A stretch of 64,000 nucleotides of DNA from the NCBI RefSeq assembly GCF_012849375.1, contig NZ_CP051684.1, positions 3,906,001-3,970,000 of the forward strand. The letters are read 5' to 3'. The notes below the pieces were generated by a model, which made no database searches, was not told the DNA's origin, and saw only the letters and a program-made list of their open reading frames with translations. Shown here in pieces: positions 1 through 8,766 of this stretch. The DNA is from Duganella dendranthematis. GTDB taxonomy: Bacteria; Pseudomonadota; Gammaproteobacteria; Burkholderiales; Burkholderiaceae_D. How positions within the stretch are numbered: the first letter of the stretch is position 1; each line of letters begins with the position of its first letter. The position numbers and the translations under genes were made by a program.

Positions 1-57
1 ATCGGCGATCAGGGCGATGACCTCCGGCTGGTTGGGGGATTCAAAGGTGATGTGCAT
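1..57 (-). CDS. N-terminus of a probable GNAT-family acetyltransferase (partial)
   Basis: Only the first 19 codons are present; the gene runs off the left edge. It starts at the ATG at 57 and reads MHITFESPNQPEVIALIAD. This resembles the start of small GNAT N-acetyltransferases that begin with an acidic IxxE/S-P-x-QPEV segment followed by a 'DAYQ..LYP' motif, which would lie outside the window. The family call rests on resemblance of a very short stretch and is tentative. Confidence 0.35.
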   Translation of the reverse strand, partial: MHITFESPNQPEVIALIAD

Positions 58-132
58 GCGCGTCAGTATAGCCGCCGGCGCCGCCGGGCGTATCGCGTGG
101 ACCGGAATAAATTCACGCGCTACCATTGACGT

Positions 133-732
133 ATGAACCTGCCTATTGCTCCCCATCCGTCGCCCCGCACGCCCGCCCGTTCCATCGCCATGCTGGTGGC
201 AATGCTATTGTTATCCGGCCTGGTGACCGTCATCGTCGCTTATCTCGCGCTGGAGTGGATGCCGTGTCAATGGTTCGGCTCCAGTTTTGAAGGGGCGTGC
301 GGTTACGGTGCGCTGTGGACCGCTGCCGGCGTGGCCGTGTTGCTGTGGCCGCTGTTATTTCTCGGTGCCGCCGCACTGTATTTCCGTCGCGGGCGGGACG
401 CTGCTGTCGTACCGGCCGCCGCGCCGCCAGCGCGCCTGGTGACGCAGTGGCGCGTGGTGCTGGCGCTCACCTTGCTGGCGCAATTATTGCCGTTGTTGCT
501 GGCGTTCACCCATGTCGACTTGTCGCCGGCGGCGGATACGGCGCTGCGGTGGCTGACCTTGCTCATGCTGGTACTCAACGCCGTGTTGGTCTACCTGATC
601 GCCGCGCGCAGCCAGCGACAGCTGCTGGCATTGGCGCTGGCGCTGATTGCCGTTCTATTCGGCTGGATGGGGGCGGCGGGCGTCGGCATTTACCTGCATA
701 GCGAACTCCGCCGTCCTCGTCCTGCAGGCTAG
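133..732 (+). CDS. Polytopic membrane protein of unknown function
   Basis: A 199-residue protein with about five hydrophobic segments (roughly residues 18-43, 60-82, 107-127, 139-157 and 165-190) separated by short charged loops. It is therefore an integral inner-membrane protein. I recognise no family motif. It stands alone on the plus strand and its stop overlaps the end of the convergent gene at 729 by a few bases, so no terminator fits between them. Confidence 0.6.
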   Translation: MNLPIAPHPSPRTPARSIAMLVAMLLLSGLVTVIVAYLALEWMPCQWFGSSFEGACGYGALWTAAGVAVLLWPLLFLGAAALYFRRGRDAAVVPAAAPPARLVTQWRVVLALTLLAQLLPLLLAFTHVDLSPAADTALRWLTLLMLVLNAVLVYLIAARSQRQLLALALALIAVLFGWMGAAGVGIYLHSELRRPRPAG

Positions 733-1463
733 TCCTTCGAGCCTGGCGAAATTGTTTTGCTGACGTTGCCGTGTTCGTCGAGCATCTGGATCAGTGGCGC
801 GCCGTCGGCGCTGACCAGCAGCATCATGCGCACCCGGCCCTGGGCGTCCTTCAGTTGCAGCGCCGAGCCTTTGTCGCGCGTGTTGCCCAGCCAGATGCGG
901 TTGACGCTCAGGCGTTCTTCAGCGCTCAGCTTTTGCCAGTAGGCCTCGCGCTGGTCGGCCGGCAGTTTGCGCGCTTCGTCGCCGAAACGCTGGATGTCGG
1001 CCATCGAGGTTTTCTGAAAGTAGGGCACATCGTTGATTTTGACGCCGGTTTGCTGGTGGTTGGCGCTGTCGTTGTTCATCAGCTGTAGCGCCTGGTCCTG
1101 GCGGAAGCGGTCGAAGGTCAGCGACAGACCGGACGAGACCTTGCCGTCGTCGCTGATGCTGCCTTTCTGGATCAGGCCGCCGTTCTCGGTGCCTTCGTCG
1201 TTGATGAACAGCATGCCGGCGAAGGCGCGGCGGTCGGGCCGTGCGCCTTCCTTGCCTTGCATGAAGTCGCCGGGGAATTGCGCGCGGTTCGATATCACCA
1301 GCCGCTTGGTGCCGTCCGGTTCGACGATGTTGATGCGGCCGACGGTGATTTCGTCAAACTCGGCATGCTTGCCCGGATCGCGCGCGCCGGTCAGCAGGAC
1401 TACGGCGATGAGGCCGCCGGCCATGGTGGCGGCGCCGGCAAAGAAGGCCTTAAGCTGCGACAT
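729..1463 (-). CDS. Membrane-anchored conserved protein of unknown function
   Basis: 244 residues. One N-terminal hydrophobic helix (about residues 7-25) is followed by a large soluble domain rich in beta-type sequence, with motifs such as 'GRINIVEPDGTKRLVISN' and 'GMLFINDEGTENGGL'. It is probably a single-pass periplasmic protein. The ATG at 1463 is chosen because GGAGG lies 5 nt upstream; an in-frame start 12 nt earlier has no better site. The start lies inside the end of the upstream HTH gene (14-bp overlap), so the two are probably co-translated and functionally linked. The biochemical role is unknown. Confidence 0.6.
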   Translation of the reverse strand: MSQLKAFFAGAATMAGGLIAVVLLTGARDPGKHAEFDEITVGRINIVEPDGTKRLVISNRAQFPGDFMQGKEGARPDRRAFAGMLFINDEGTENGGLIQKGSISDDGKVSSGLSLTFDRFRQDQALQLMNNDSANHQQTGVKINDVPYFQKTSMADIQRFGDEARKLPADQREAYWQKLSAEERLSVNRIWLGNTRDKGSALQLKDAQGRVRMMLLVSADGAPLIQMLDEHGNVSKTISPGSKD

Positions 1464-2205
1464 GGCGACCTCCACCGGCTTTGCGCATGCGCCATTCGAC
1501 CACCACCAGCAAGAATCCGCTAAACATCAGCAGGGCGCCGAGATATTGCAGGATCTTGTTTTGCATCGGATGCACATAGGCGACGTCGGCCAGCTCAAAC
1601 TTGCGCTTGCCGTTGCTGGCAGGCTCGAAAAACACGCCGCCGCGATTGCCCCAGACCTCGATGGTCTGCACCTTGACGCGGTTGGCTTCGAAGTCGGCCT
1701 GCGATTTCAGCGATTCCTGTGCGGTGACCGCGCGCGCCGCCGTTTTCAGACTCTCGATTTTGGGGAACTGTTCGAAAATCTGGTCCGATTCGCCGTCCAG
1801 GATCACGCCCTGCGACTTGTATTTATACAGATTGTTGGCGAAGAAAATGCCGTCGTTGGCGGCCAGCATCATCGCAAAGCCGAGCAGGCAGGCGGCCGCC
1901 GCACTCCAGACGTATTTGCGGGTGTCGTGCACACGGCGCTGCACCTCGCCGTTGAGGAACTGGCTGACTTCCGGAATGTGGCGCAACGAGCTTTGCAGAA
2001 TGGTGCGGTCGATATCGGCCAGCAAATCCCTTGGCGTCAGTTGCAGCGATTTAACGATGGTGCTGAACATATCGGCCGACGGCTGCGACTTGTCATTTTC
2101 CAGTTTGGACAGATACGACTGCTCGATGCCGATCGCTTCCGCGAATTGCGGCTGCGTCAGATTTTTATCGGTGCGGATCTGTTTCAGCTTCTCTCCAAAA
2201 TTCAT
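1450..2205 (-). CDS. Membrane-bound XRE-family transcriptional regulator
   Basis: 251 residues. Residues about 5-55 form a Cro/C1-type helix-turn-helix (KLKQIRTDKNLTQPQFAEAI ... YLSKLENDKSQPS). A hydrophobic segment lies near residues 99-117, a soluble region follows, and a second hydrophobic helix lies near 222-240. The DNA-binding domain should therefore sit in the cytoplasm and be tethered to the membrane. ATG 2205 has AAAGG upstream and is preferred over a TTG six bases earlier. It overlaps the next gene, suggesting a two-gene operon. Repeats just upstream (2239-2294) may be its own operator. Confidence 0.7.
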   Translation of the reverse strand: MNFGEKLKQIRTDKNLTQPQFAEAIGIEQSYLSKLENDKSQPSADMFSTIVKSLQLTPRDLLADIDRTILQSSLRHIPEVSQFLNGEVQRRVHDTRKYVWSAAAACLLGFAMMLAANDGIFFANNLYKYKSQGVILDGESDQIFEQFPKIESLKTAARAVTAQESLKSQADFEANRVKVQTIEVWGNRGGVFFEPASNGKRKFELADVAYVHPMQNKILQYLGALLMFSGFLLVVVEWRMRKAGGGRHVAA

Positions 2206-2238
2206 TCTCAAGACCTTTCCAGGGTGGACATGAAACGT

Positions 2239-2294
2239 ATTCTTGGGTATTCATGCAAGAATGGAAAGGTGAATATGGTGGAATATGCAAGAAT
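2239..2294. promoter_or_regulatory. Candidate operator repeats upstream of the XRE regulator
   Basis: ATTCTTG at 2239-2245 is the inverted complement of CAAGAAT at 2256-2262. A second CAAGAAT at 2288-2294 follows exactly 32 bp later, about three helical turns. GAATATG also repeats at 2271 and 2281. The cluster lies between the regulator and the stop of the next gene upstream, where an autoregulatory operator would be expected. Binding is inferred. Confidence 0.4.
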
Positions 2295-2302
2295 TTCAGC
2301 GT

Positions 2303-3190
2303 TTAGCGGCGGTATTCCTGCACTTGAGGCGTTTCCAGCTGGCGGAAGAACTCCTTCATGGCGGCGCCATAGCGCTGCGTGGCATCCTTGCTGATCCAGC
2401 GCATCTGCGCCTGCGACAGCACGGCGGCGCCTTCGGGCGAGGCCAGCAGGCGATCGAGGTGGCGGATCGCCTCGCGGCCCCAGGCGGTACGCGGACAGGC
2501 AATGCCACCCACCAGCAACCCCGGCCCGCCGGCCAGCGGCACCGATTTCAGGCTGGCCAGTTCCGGACTTTGCAGGATGGCGTGCGTCATCACAAAGTCC
2601 AGTTCGATGGTGTAATCGGCGCGGTTCAGGGCCAGCATGGTCAGGATGTTGCGGCCATAGTTGCCGGGTGCGACCCGTTTCAGGCCGGGAGCCGAAGCGG
2701 CATCACCCAGCAGCGCATCGATGGCGGGACCGTAGGAGCGCTTTTCCACCACCAGGCCGCGCAGTTGCGGCACGCGCAGCAAGGCCGCCAGATCGGCCTC
2801 GCCGCGCGCATTGACGGGGAGGGCGGCCAGCACCGCCGGCCGGACGATCAGTTGCGGTGGCGGCAGCAGGTAGGCATTGCGGAAATACGCCAGCTTTTCC
2901 CGCTCGGGCGTGCGCAGCGCGTTGGCAAAGCAGGCATGCTGGCCCGAAGCGAGCTGCGACCACACACGGTTGGGATTGGCATACAAGAAGCGGTGCTCGG
3001 CTTGCGGCCAGCGGCTGACCAGATAGCGGACCACCTGATCGGCCATGCCATTGCCCGGCTTGCCGTCGATGAGTTCGCCGACCGGCGGAAAGTCCGACAT
3101 CAGCCAGGTGATGGTCTCGGCGGCCCGCGCAGGGGCATTTGCCAGCATCAGTGCGGCGATGAGTGCACTGGAAGTGAGTAACAACCACAC
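2303..3190 (-). CDS. Periplasmic solute-binding-like protein (TIGR02285-type)
   Basis: 295 residues with a signal peptide ending near 'ANAPARAA' (about residue 23). The mature part has the layout of bacterial extracellular solute-binding family 3 proteins ('ETITWLMSDFPPV', 'CFANALRTPEREK', 'GRNILTMLALNRADYTIE'). It most resembles the TIGR02285 family, often found beside sensory proteins and not part of an ABC operon. No transporter genes adjoin it. The start is a GTG with AAGGA 8 nt upstream. It is divergent from dusA. The ligand is unknown. Confidence 0.65.
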   Translation of the reverse strand: MWLLLTSSALIAALMLANAPARAAETITWLMSDFPPVGELIDGKPGNGMADQVVRYLVSRWPQAEHRFLYANPNRVWSQLASGQHACFANALRTPEREKLAYFRNAYLLPPPQLIVRPAVLAALPVNARGEADLAALLRVPQLRGLVVEKRSYGPAIDALLGDAASAPGLKRVAPGNYGRNILTMLALNRADYTIELDFVMTHAILQSPELASLKSVPLAGGPGLLVGGIACPRTAWGREAIRHLDRLLASPEGAAVLSQAQMRWISKDATQRYGAAMKEFFRQLETPQVQEYRR

Positions 3191-3242
3191 GGCTGGCGTC
3201 CTTGCTTGGGGAGGTGTCCGGTAAGGGTAACTGAAGTTGCGC

Positions 3243-3248
3243 TATAAT
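3243..3248 (+). promoter_or_regulatory. -10 element of the dusA promoter
   Basis: A perfect TATAAT lies 34 bp upstream of the dusA ATG at 3283. It overlaps an earlier in-frame ATG at 3247, which argues that the earlier ATG is not the start. No strong -35 is visible at the usual spacing. Confidence 0.5.
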
Positions 3249-3282
3249 GTCGACCCTTCCGCGATTCCACTGCGTAGCCATC

Positions 3283-4308
3283 ATGACCATCATCACTCTG
3301 CCGACCGCCGACCAAGCACCCGTAGTGCCAAGCCGCCGCCTGTCCGTGGCGCCGATGATGGACTGGACCGACCGCCATTGCCGCGTATTCCACCGTCATA
3401 TCAGCAAGCACACGTGGCTGTACACCGAGATGGTGACCACCGGCGCGCTGGTGTATGGCGACGTTGAGCGCCACCTGCGCTTCAACGAGGAAGAGCATCC
3501 GGTTGCGCTGCAACTGGGCGGCAGCGATCCGACCGATCTGGCCACCAGCGCCAAACTGGGCGAAAAGTGGGGCTACGACGAGATCAACCTCAACTGCGGT
3601 TGCCCGTCCGAACGCGTGCAGAAGGGGGCGTTTGGCGCCTGCCTGATGGCCGAACCGCAGCTGGTGGCTGACTGCGTCAAGGCGATGCGCGACGCGGTGT
3701 CGATCGACGTCACCGTCAAGCACCGCATCGGCATCGATGACGTGCAAAGTTATGACTTCGTCCGCGATTTCGTCGGTAAAGTGGCGGATGCCGGTTGTAC
3801 GACTTTCATCGTTCACGCCCGCAATGCGATCCTGAAAGGGCTGTCGCCGAAGGAAAACCGCGAAATCCCGCCGCTGAAGTATGACTATGCCTACCAGCTC
3901 AAGCGCGACTTCCCTGACTTCGAAATCATCATCAACGGCGGCATCAAGACCGAAGCCGAAATCGATGAGCACCTGAAACATCTGGACGGCGTGATGCTCG
4001 GCCGCGAGGCGTATCACAACCCGTTCGTGATGGCAAACTTCGACCAGCGCTACTACGGAGACACCACAGCGCCGCTGACCCGCGAACAGGTGCTGGAAGC
4101 CATGATTCCCTACATTCAGGCGCAGCAGGCCCAGTATGGCCCGCTGGGCCTCAAGCTCAACTCCATCACCCGTCATATGCTCGGCATCATGACCGGCCTA
4201 CCGGGCGCGCGCGCGTTCCGCCAGACCCTGTCCAACTCCAAAAAGCTCGCCCTCGGCGACGCCAATCTCCTGCTCGAAGCCGCAGCCCGGCTGCGTATTG
4301 CTGCGTAG
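3283..4308 (+). CDS. dusA: tRNA-dihydrouridine(20/20a) synthase DusA
   Basis: A 341-residue FMN-dependent enzyme that reduces uridine to dihydrouridine at positions 20/20a in the tRNA D-loop, using NADPH. The TIM-barrel signatures are clear: SVAPMMDWTDRHCR near the N-terminus, YTEMVTTGA, the catalytic cysteine in NLNCGCPSERVQ (about C107), VTVKHRIGIDD, ENREIPPL and DGVMLGREAYHNP. Length and the LGGSDP and GACLM motifs fit DusA better than DusB or DusC. The start at 3283 is chosen because a TATAAT box overlaps the upstream alternative ATG. It is monocistronic and divergent from the solute-binding-like gene. Confidence 0.95.
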   Translation: MTIITLPTADQAPVVPSRRLSVAPMMDWTDRHCRVFHRHISKHTWLYTEMVTTGALVYGDVERHLRFNEEEHPVALQLGGSDPTDLATSAKLGEKWGYDEINLNCGCPSERVQKGAFGACLMAEPQLVADCVKAMRDAVSIDVTVKHRIGIDDVQSYDFVRDFVGKVADAGCTTFIVHARNAILKGLSPKENREIPPLKYDYAYQLKRDFPDFEIIINGGIKTEAEIDEHLKHLDGVMLGREAYHNPFVMANFDQRYYGDTTAPLTREQVLEAMIPYIQAQQAQYGPLGLKLNSITRHMLGIMTGLPGARAFRQTLSNSKKLALGDANLLLEAAARLRIAA

Positions 4309-4647
4309 AACTACGTATATTGACAAACTTTCATTGGCTGTGGTGGCATTTCCACACAGAAAGTTCGTTTGCGTATTTTCCGGGCAGTAATTGCTTGCTT
4401 TGAGGCAAAATTTGCATCTATAATTCCTGAATATACACACATATCCACCGACTTTCGTGCTGTATTGGGGTTCCAAAAAACGACACGCATTCTGCTGGTG
4501 GAGCTGCAAATTTTTGCATTCGCAGTCATTGTTTGCTACTGTCATAGCTTATTACTTAGCAGCAAGGGTTTTGTTCCGATGGCATCCCTAAGGGTGGTGT
4601 CATCCATGGCAACTTCTATCAACTGTGTCCCTTAAGAAGAAGACGAA
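4309..4647. other. Intergenic region and leader of the chemoreceptor gene
   Basis: 339 bases with no convincing gene; an 88-codon ORF here has no plausible protein character. The left part is relatively AT-rich. Near the 3' end GATGGCATCCC (4578-4588) can fold back on the sequence at 4592-4604 across a three-base loop, with some mismatches, forming a hairpin in the 5' leader. A GAAGAAGACG stretch just before the ATG at 4648 could serve as the ribosome binding site. No known riboswitch class is recognised. Confidence 0.4.
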
Positions 4648-6399
4648 ATGAATTTAGCAAAAATGAAAGTCGGTACCCGTCTGGGCCTTGGATTCGCCCT
4701 GGTGCTGGTGTTCCTGGTGGCCGTGACTGCCGTCGGCATCCTGCGCATGTCGCAGATCCAGAACCGTCTGGACCACGTTATCAGCGTCAACAACGTCGTC
4801 TCCCGCCTGGTGCTGGATATGCGCAACAACGTCGCCGAGCGCATTAACTCGCTGCGCGTGCTGACCATGATCGCCGATCCGGCCGACATGGAACAGGACA
4901 TGAAACGCATCAAGGAATTGTCCGGCGCCTACACCGAGTTCCAGGACAAGCTGAGCAAGCAGTTCGCGGAAGAATCGCTGCCGGAAGAGAAAAACCTGCT
5001 GATCGCGGTCAAGGAAGCGGAATCGGTCGCCATGCCGGCGATCGCCAAAGCGTCGGAACTCTGGCTGGCCAGCAAGCCTGAAGAAGCCACCCGCGTACTG
5101 GTGAAAGAAATTCGTCCAGCCCAGAAAAAATGGATGGCGTCGCTGGAACAACTGGGCGCGCTGGAAGACAAGATGAACGCGCAGATGCAGGTGGATGCCG
5201 CCAATGGCTTCTCCAGCGCCCGTACCTTCATGATCATCATGGGCCTGCTGGCCGTGGCGATCTCGGTGGTGGCGGCGCTGGTCATCACCCGCGGCCTGCT
5301 GAAGCAGCTGGGCGGCGAGCCGGACTATACCGCCTCGATCGCCGGCAGCATCGCCGCTGGCGACCTGTCGATCTCGATCAACACCACCGGCGCCGACAAG
5401 AACAGCCTGGTCGTGGAAATGCGTGAAATGCGCAACAGCCTGCGCGACATCGTCAGCCAGGTGCGCACCGGTACCGAAACCATCGGCACCGCCTCGCGTG
5501 AAATCGCCGCCGGTAACGTCGACCTGTCGTCGCGTACCGAAATGCAGGCATCGTCGCTGGAAAAAACTGCATCGGCCATGGACGAGCTGACCTCGACCGT
5601 GAAGCAAAACGCCGACAACGCCCGTGAAGCCAACCAACTGGCCTCGGCCGCTTCGGATGTGGCGGTCAAGGGTGGCCAGGTGGTTTCGCAAGTAGTTGAC
5701 ACCATGAGCTCGATCGATGCATCGGCCAAGAAGATTGTTGACATCATCGGCGTGATCGATGGTATCGCTTTCCAGACCAACATCCTGGCGCTGAACGCCG
5801 CAGTGGAAGCAGCCCGTGCCGGTGAGCAAGGTCGTGGCTTCGCCGTGGTGGCGTCGGAAGTGCGTAACCTGGCGCAACGTTCGGCCGGTGCGGCAAAAGA
5901 AATCAAGATGCTGATCGATGACTCGGTCGAGAAGGTCGGCGCCGGCACCAAGCTGGTCGGCCAGGCCGGTGTGACGATGGATGAGGTAGTGTCGTCGGTG
6001 CGTCGCGTGACCGACATCATGAGTGAGATCGCCAACGCCAGCCAGGAGCAGAGCGCCGGTATCGCCCAGGTCAACCAGTCGATCATCGAGATGGACAGCA
6101 TGACCCAACAAAATGCCGCGCTGGTGGAAGAAGCCGCCGCCGCAGCACAAAGTTTGCAAGATCAGGCCAGCGAGCTGTCGCGCGTGGTCAGTGTCTTCAA
6201 ATTGGTGGAAGGCGAGGAGCGCGCGCCGGTGGCAGCGCCCGCAATGGCCACCAGAGCAGCCGTGGTCAAGCCTATCGCTGCCGCCCGTACGCCAGTGAAG
6301 AAACTGGCTGCCAAGCCGGCGCCTGCACCGGCCGCCAAACCGAAAAAAGTCGCCGCAGCAGCCAGCACCGCCGGGAGCGATGAGTGGGAAGAGTTCTAA
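4648..6399 (+). CDS. Methyl-accepting chemotaxis protein (Tsr/Tar type)
   Basis: 583 residues, an inner-membrane chemoreceptor that controls CheA. TM1 is near residues 12-32. A periplasmic four-helix-type sensing domain follows to about 190, then TM2 (about 193-213), a HAMP-like linker and the long cytoplasmic coiled coil. The signalling tip is near residues 368-410 and includes [20 protein letters not shown]. An Ala/Pro/Lys-rich flexible tail ends in DEWEEF. This resembles the C-terminal NWETF-type tether that recruits CheR/CheB in Tar and Tsr. The ligand cannot be told from sequence. No other che genes adjoin it, so it is an orphan receptor gene. Confidence 0.92.
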   Translation: MNLAKMKVGTRLGLGFALVLVFLVAVTAVGILRMSQIQNRLDHVISVNNVVSRLVLDMRNNVAERINSLRVLTMIADPADMEQDMKRIKELSGAYTEFQDKLSKQFAEESLPEEKNLLIAVKEAESVAMPAIAKASELWLASKPEEATRVLVKEIRPAQKKWMASLEQLGALEDKMNAQMQVDAANGFSSARTFMIIMGLLAVAISVVAALVITRGLLKQLGGEPDYTASIAGSIAAGDLSISINTTGADKNSLVVEMREMRNSLRDIVSQVRTGTETIGTASREIAAGNVDLSSRTEMQASSLEKTASAMDELTSTVKQNADNAREANQLASAASDVAVKGGQVVSQVVDTMSSIDASAKKIVDIIGVIDGIAFQTNILALNAAVEAARAGEQGRGFAVVASEVRNLAQRSAGAAKEIKMLIDDSVEKVGAGTKLVGQAGVTMDEVVSSVRRVTDIMSEIANASQEQSAGIAQVNQSIIEMDSMTQQNAALVEEAAAAAQSLQDQASELSRVVSVFKLVEGEERAPVAAPAMATRAAVVKPIAAARTPVKKLAAKPAPAPAAKPKKVAAAASTAGSDEWEEF

Positions 6400-6510
6400 G
6401 CAGTTCTGAAAATTATTTGCCGCAGTCTGCCGTCCGCTGTTGTGGACAGATGGCCCGCTGTGGAGTTCGTTTAACCAGTCATTAATAACAAATTGTTGGG
6501 AAATCGTAAT

Positions 6511-6843
6511 ATGAACAAGTCTGTATTCGCCGCTGTCATCCTGTCCGTCGCCACCTCGGCTGTGTTTGCTGCTGAAGTGCCAGCCTCGCTGTCCGACAAG
6601 AACTGCAAAGCGGAATATCCAAAAGCCTCGCTGCTGAACGAAGAGCAGGGCGACGTCTCGATGTCCTTCCTGGTCGGCGCCGACGGCAACGTGATGGATT
6701 CCAAAGTGGAAAAGTCGAGCGGTTACAAAAACCTCGACAAAGCCGCGCTGAAAGCACTGAGCGCCTGCAAATTCAAACCAGGCACCAAGGATGGCGCTGT
6801 AGCCCAGACCTGGACCAAGGTCGACTACAGCTGGAAGCTGTAA
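6511..6843 (+). CDS. Secreted TonB C-terminal-domain-like protein, copy 1
   Basis: 110 residues with a signal peptide (cleavage near 'VFAAEVP'). A compact domain resembles the TonB C-terminus, with the typical YPKASLLNEEQGDVSMSFLV and 'DKAALKALSACKFKPGTKDG' segments. There is no N-terminal TonB anchor or proline-rich spacer, so it is a free periplasmic domain, not an energy transducer. ATG 6511 is preferred (GGGAAA upstream, a signal peptide begins there). It is followed by a close paralogue at 6912; the two cysteines are conserved in both and may form a disulfide. Confidence 0.75.
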   Translation: MNKSVFAAVILSVATSAVFAAEVPASLSDKNCKAEYPKASLLNEEQGDVSMSFLVGADGNVMDSKVEKSSGYKNLDKAALKALSACKFKPGTKDGAVAQTWTKVDYSWKL

Positions 6844-6911
6844 TTAGTCTCAAACAGGCTCTGCATGGGTAGAGCCTGCACGCCGGATTCTTACACTTTT
6901 GGGGAAATCAG

Positions 6912-7253
6912 ATGTTTACAAATAAGCGTTGGTTGAGTGTGATCGCAGCAGTGCTGATGTCGGGCACCGCTTTTGCCGCCGAAGTTCCTGCATCGTTCGA
7001 TGCCAAGAACTGCAAGGCTGAGTATCCAAAAGCCTCCCTGATGAATGAAGAGCAGGGTACCGTGTCGATGTCCTTCCTGGTCAAGCCGGACGGTAGCGTT
7101 GCTGATTCCAAAGTCGACAAAAGCAGCGGTTTCAAGAATCTGGACAAGGCCGCCATCAAGGCGCTGAGCGCCTGCAAGTTCAAACCAGGCACCAAGGACG
7201 GCGCACCGGCCGAAACCTGGACCAAGGTTGATTACGCCTGGAAACTGGACTAA
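6912..7253 (+). CDS. Secreted TonB C-terminal-domain-like protein, copy 2
   Basis: 113 residues, a tandem paralogue of the preceding gene. It has the same signal-peptide-plus-domain plan, near-identical KNCKAEYPKASLMNEEQG and LSACKFKPGTKDG blocks, and divergent N-termini. The 68-bp gap contains a small inverted repeat (AGGCTCT/AGAGCCT) but no T-tract, so both copies may share a transcript that ends at the terminator at 7282. Function is unknown; the domain usually mediates protein-protein contact in the periplasm. Confidence 0.75.
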   Translation: MFTNKRWLSVIAAVLMSGTAFAAEVPASFDAKNCKAEYPKASLMNEEQGTVSMSFLVKPDGSVADSKVDKSSGFKNLDKAAIKALSACKFKPGTKDGAPAETWTKVDYAWKLD

Positions 7254-7281
7254 TCTGGCCGAAGGTGGCCGCGTGCTGAGC

Positions 7282-7312
7282 AAAAAGGAACCGACTGCGG
7301 TTCCTTTTTTTT
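7282..7312 (+). terminator. Rho-independent terminator of the TonB-C gene pair
   Basis: An 11-bp perfect stem (7283-7293 with 7298-7308) with a four-base loop runs into eight or more T residues. Confidence 0.85.
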
Positions 7313-7405
7313 CGGCTCTCATGAGGGTTGTAAGCAACTGTAATGGCGCAAGAGTGCCGCGCGACTTCCTTATATAGTACGATCTGGATTGAGGAGAAAA
7401 CCGCC

Positions 7406-7816
7406 ATGAAAACTTTTGTTATCGCCGTTGCCGCGCTGGCGGCGCTGACCGGCTGCGCTACGCAGCGTCCAGCTTATTACACCACTGCCCGCGTGCAGGA
7501 TCCGTATCAATGGCACACCGTGTCGGTGTTGCCGTCGGGTTCGCAGGCGCAATCGGGCACGTGGACCGAGGAATTGCCGCCGCAGCCGCAGCAGCAGTCG
7601 CGCGTAGTCTACAGCACCGAGCCGGCCTATAGCACCAGCACGGTCTATGTGACGCAGCCGGCGTACTACGCGCCGGCGCCGGTATATTACGCTCCGGCAC
7701 CATCGTATTATTACCCTCCGGTATCGATCGGCCTCGACTTCTCGTTCGGCCGCTGGTGCTGTGGCGGTGGCCGTGGTTGGGGTGGTCGCGGCTGGGGTGG
7801 CTATCACCGCCGTTAA
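7406..7816 (+). CDS. Small Tyr/Pro/Gly-rich lipoprotein
   Basis: 136 residues. The lipobox LTGC places the lipidated cysteine at residue 17. The mature part has a Gln/Pro segment, Tyr-Ala-Pro repeats and a Gly/Trp-rich tail (CCGGGRGWGGRGWGG), which suggests an outer-membrane-associated low-complexity protein. ATG 7406 is preceded by GAGGAG; an ORF extension 63 nt upstream lacks a signal sequence. A TATATAGT-like -10 lies just upstream. It has its own terminator at 7832. Confidence 0.75.
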   Translation: MKTFVIAVAALAALTGCATQRPAYYTTARVQDPYQWHTVSVLPSGSQAQSGTWTEELPPQPQQQSRVVYSTEPAYSTSTVYVTQPAYYAPAPVYYAPAPSYYYPPVSIGLDFSFGRWCCGGGRGWGGRGWGGYHRR

Positions 7817-7831
7817 GCAGTTGCGGACGTA

Positions 7832-7877
7832 AAAAATCCCGCTGGCGCCTTGGGGCGCACAGCGGGATTTTTTTTTA
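7832..7877. terminator. Bidirectional terminator between convergent genes
   Basis: A long G+C-rich inverted repeat is flanked by A-run on the left and T-run on the right (ATCCCGCTGGCGC paired with GCGC..AGCGGGAT). It can terminate the lipoprotein gene and the small minus-strand gene at 7887. Confidence 0.85.
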
Positions 7878-7886
7878 TAGCGCCGC

Positions 7887-8006
7887 TTAACGCAGCACGT
7901 AGATCGATGCCTGGCTCAGGACGTTTTCCGAGCATAACTCGTAAGCCGAAGCGCCCGCCACGACAAGCAGCAAAGCACCAAATGCGATGTGTAGATAGCG
8001 TGCCAT
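7887..8006 (-). CDS. 39-residue small membrane or secreted protein
   Basis: The ATG at 8006 has AGGAG 7 nt upstream and opens a 39-codon frame: MARYLHIAFGALLLVVAGAS followed by a short polar tail ending IYVLR. Residues about 5-22 are a hydrophobic helix or signal anchor. The gene ends just before the bidirectional terminator at 7832-7877. No family is recognised; the good ribosome binding site and terminator are the support. Confidence 0.5.
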   Translation of the reverse strand: MARYLHIAFGALLLVVAGASAYELCSENVLSQASIYVLR

Positions 8007-8133
8007 GACGGGCTCCTGAAAAGAAGGTGGAAACTGGAATGACTTCAGAATAGTCCACGATCCACGTTTCAGGCATCAGCCGAATGTCCGACAAAATGTA
8101 GGACAAAAGCTCGTCTCTAGCTTTTCAACAACT

Positions 8134-8582
8134 TTATTTGGTTTTCCACAGGGTGACCGGACCGGCGGGGGCGGTGTCGAGCGCGTTGGACACGCTCAGC
8201 CACTGCTCCAGACGTTCCGGCTGTTTCAGGTGAATGCCCATGCCATCGATGATGCCAATCTGTTCCAGCATGCTGGCGCTGATCTTGGCCTTGGAGACGG
8301 TGGGGCGCCCATGACCATGCGGTCGTAGGCCTTGCGCGCCTTGTTCTCCCACTTGTGCAGGCTGGTTTCGTCGAAACGGTTGGCTTCGAAATAAACGGTC
8401 AGCGTGCCATCCGGGTTGCCGAAACCAACGATGCCGGAGCCCATGCGGATGGCGGCGTTGTTGCCGGCGTCAAACGCTTCGGACGGGACAAAGACTGCGG
8501 CGCGACCGTCGGTATCCGGACGGCCAATCGGCGTGTCTTTGCTATAGGTGCTGACTTCAATAATAGGTTTTTCTTGTGACAT
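8134..8582 (-). pseudogene. Frameshifted conserved protein of unknown function
   Basis: The N-terminal part (from ATG 8582, MSQEKPIIEVSTYSKDTPIG... to about 8305) and the C-terminal part (...TVSKAKISASMLEQIGIIDG to the stop at 8134) lie in different frames that meet at a GGGCGCCCC run near 8300-8312. Adding one G or C there restores a single protein of about 149 residues. It is either a recent frameshift mutation or a sequencing error in a homopolymer. No signal peptide or known motif is seen. Confidence 0.65.
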
Positions 8583-8766
8583 ACACTTACGCGTTTTCAG
8601 GGGATAAGTCGAGCTAGGCGGGGTTTGCATGGGGATGCAAACGACCGTTCTATTGTAGCGTTAACCTAGTTCCAACGGGCAATAGACGTGGTCAAAATGT
8701 TGTAACGTTACGCATTAGTAAGGACATTCGGCTATAGTTGGCAACATGATAGCGACGGAGGCCGGC

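Noticed and set aside
1033..2394. Long plus-strand ORF (453 codons) across the regulator and its partner
   Set aside because: It is the antisense shadow of two well-supported minus-strand genes. Its sequence has no protein-like motifs and shadow ORFs are common in this high-GC DNA.
4654..6159. 501-codon minus-strand ORF opposite the chemoreceptor
   Set aside because: Repetitive His/Arg/Gly-rich shadow of the chemoreceptor gene, with no start signal.
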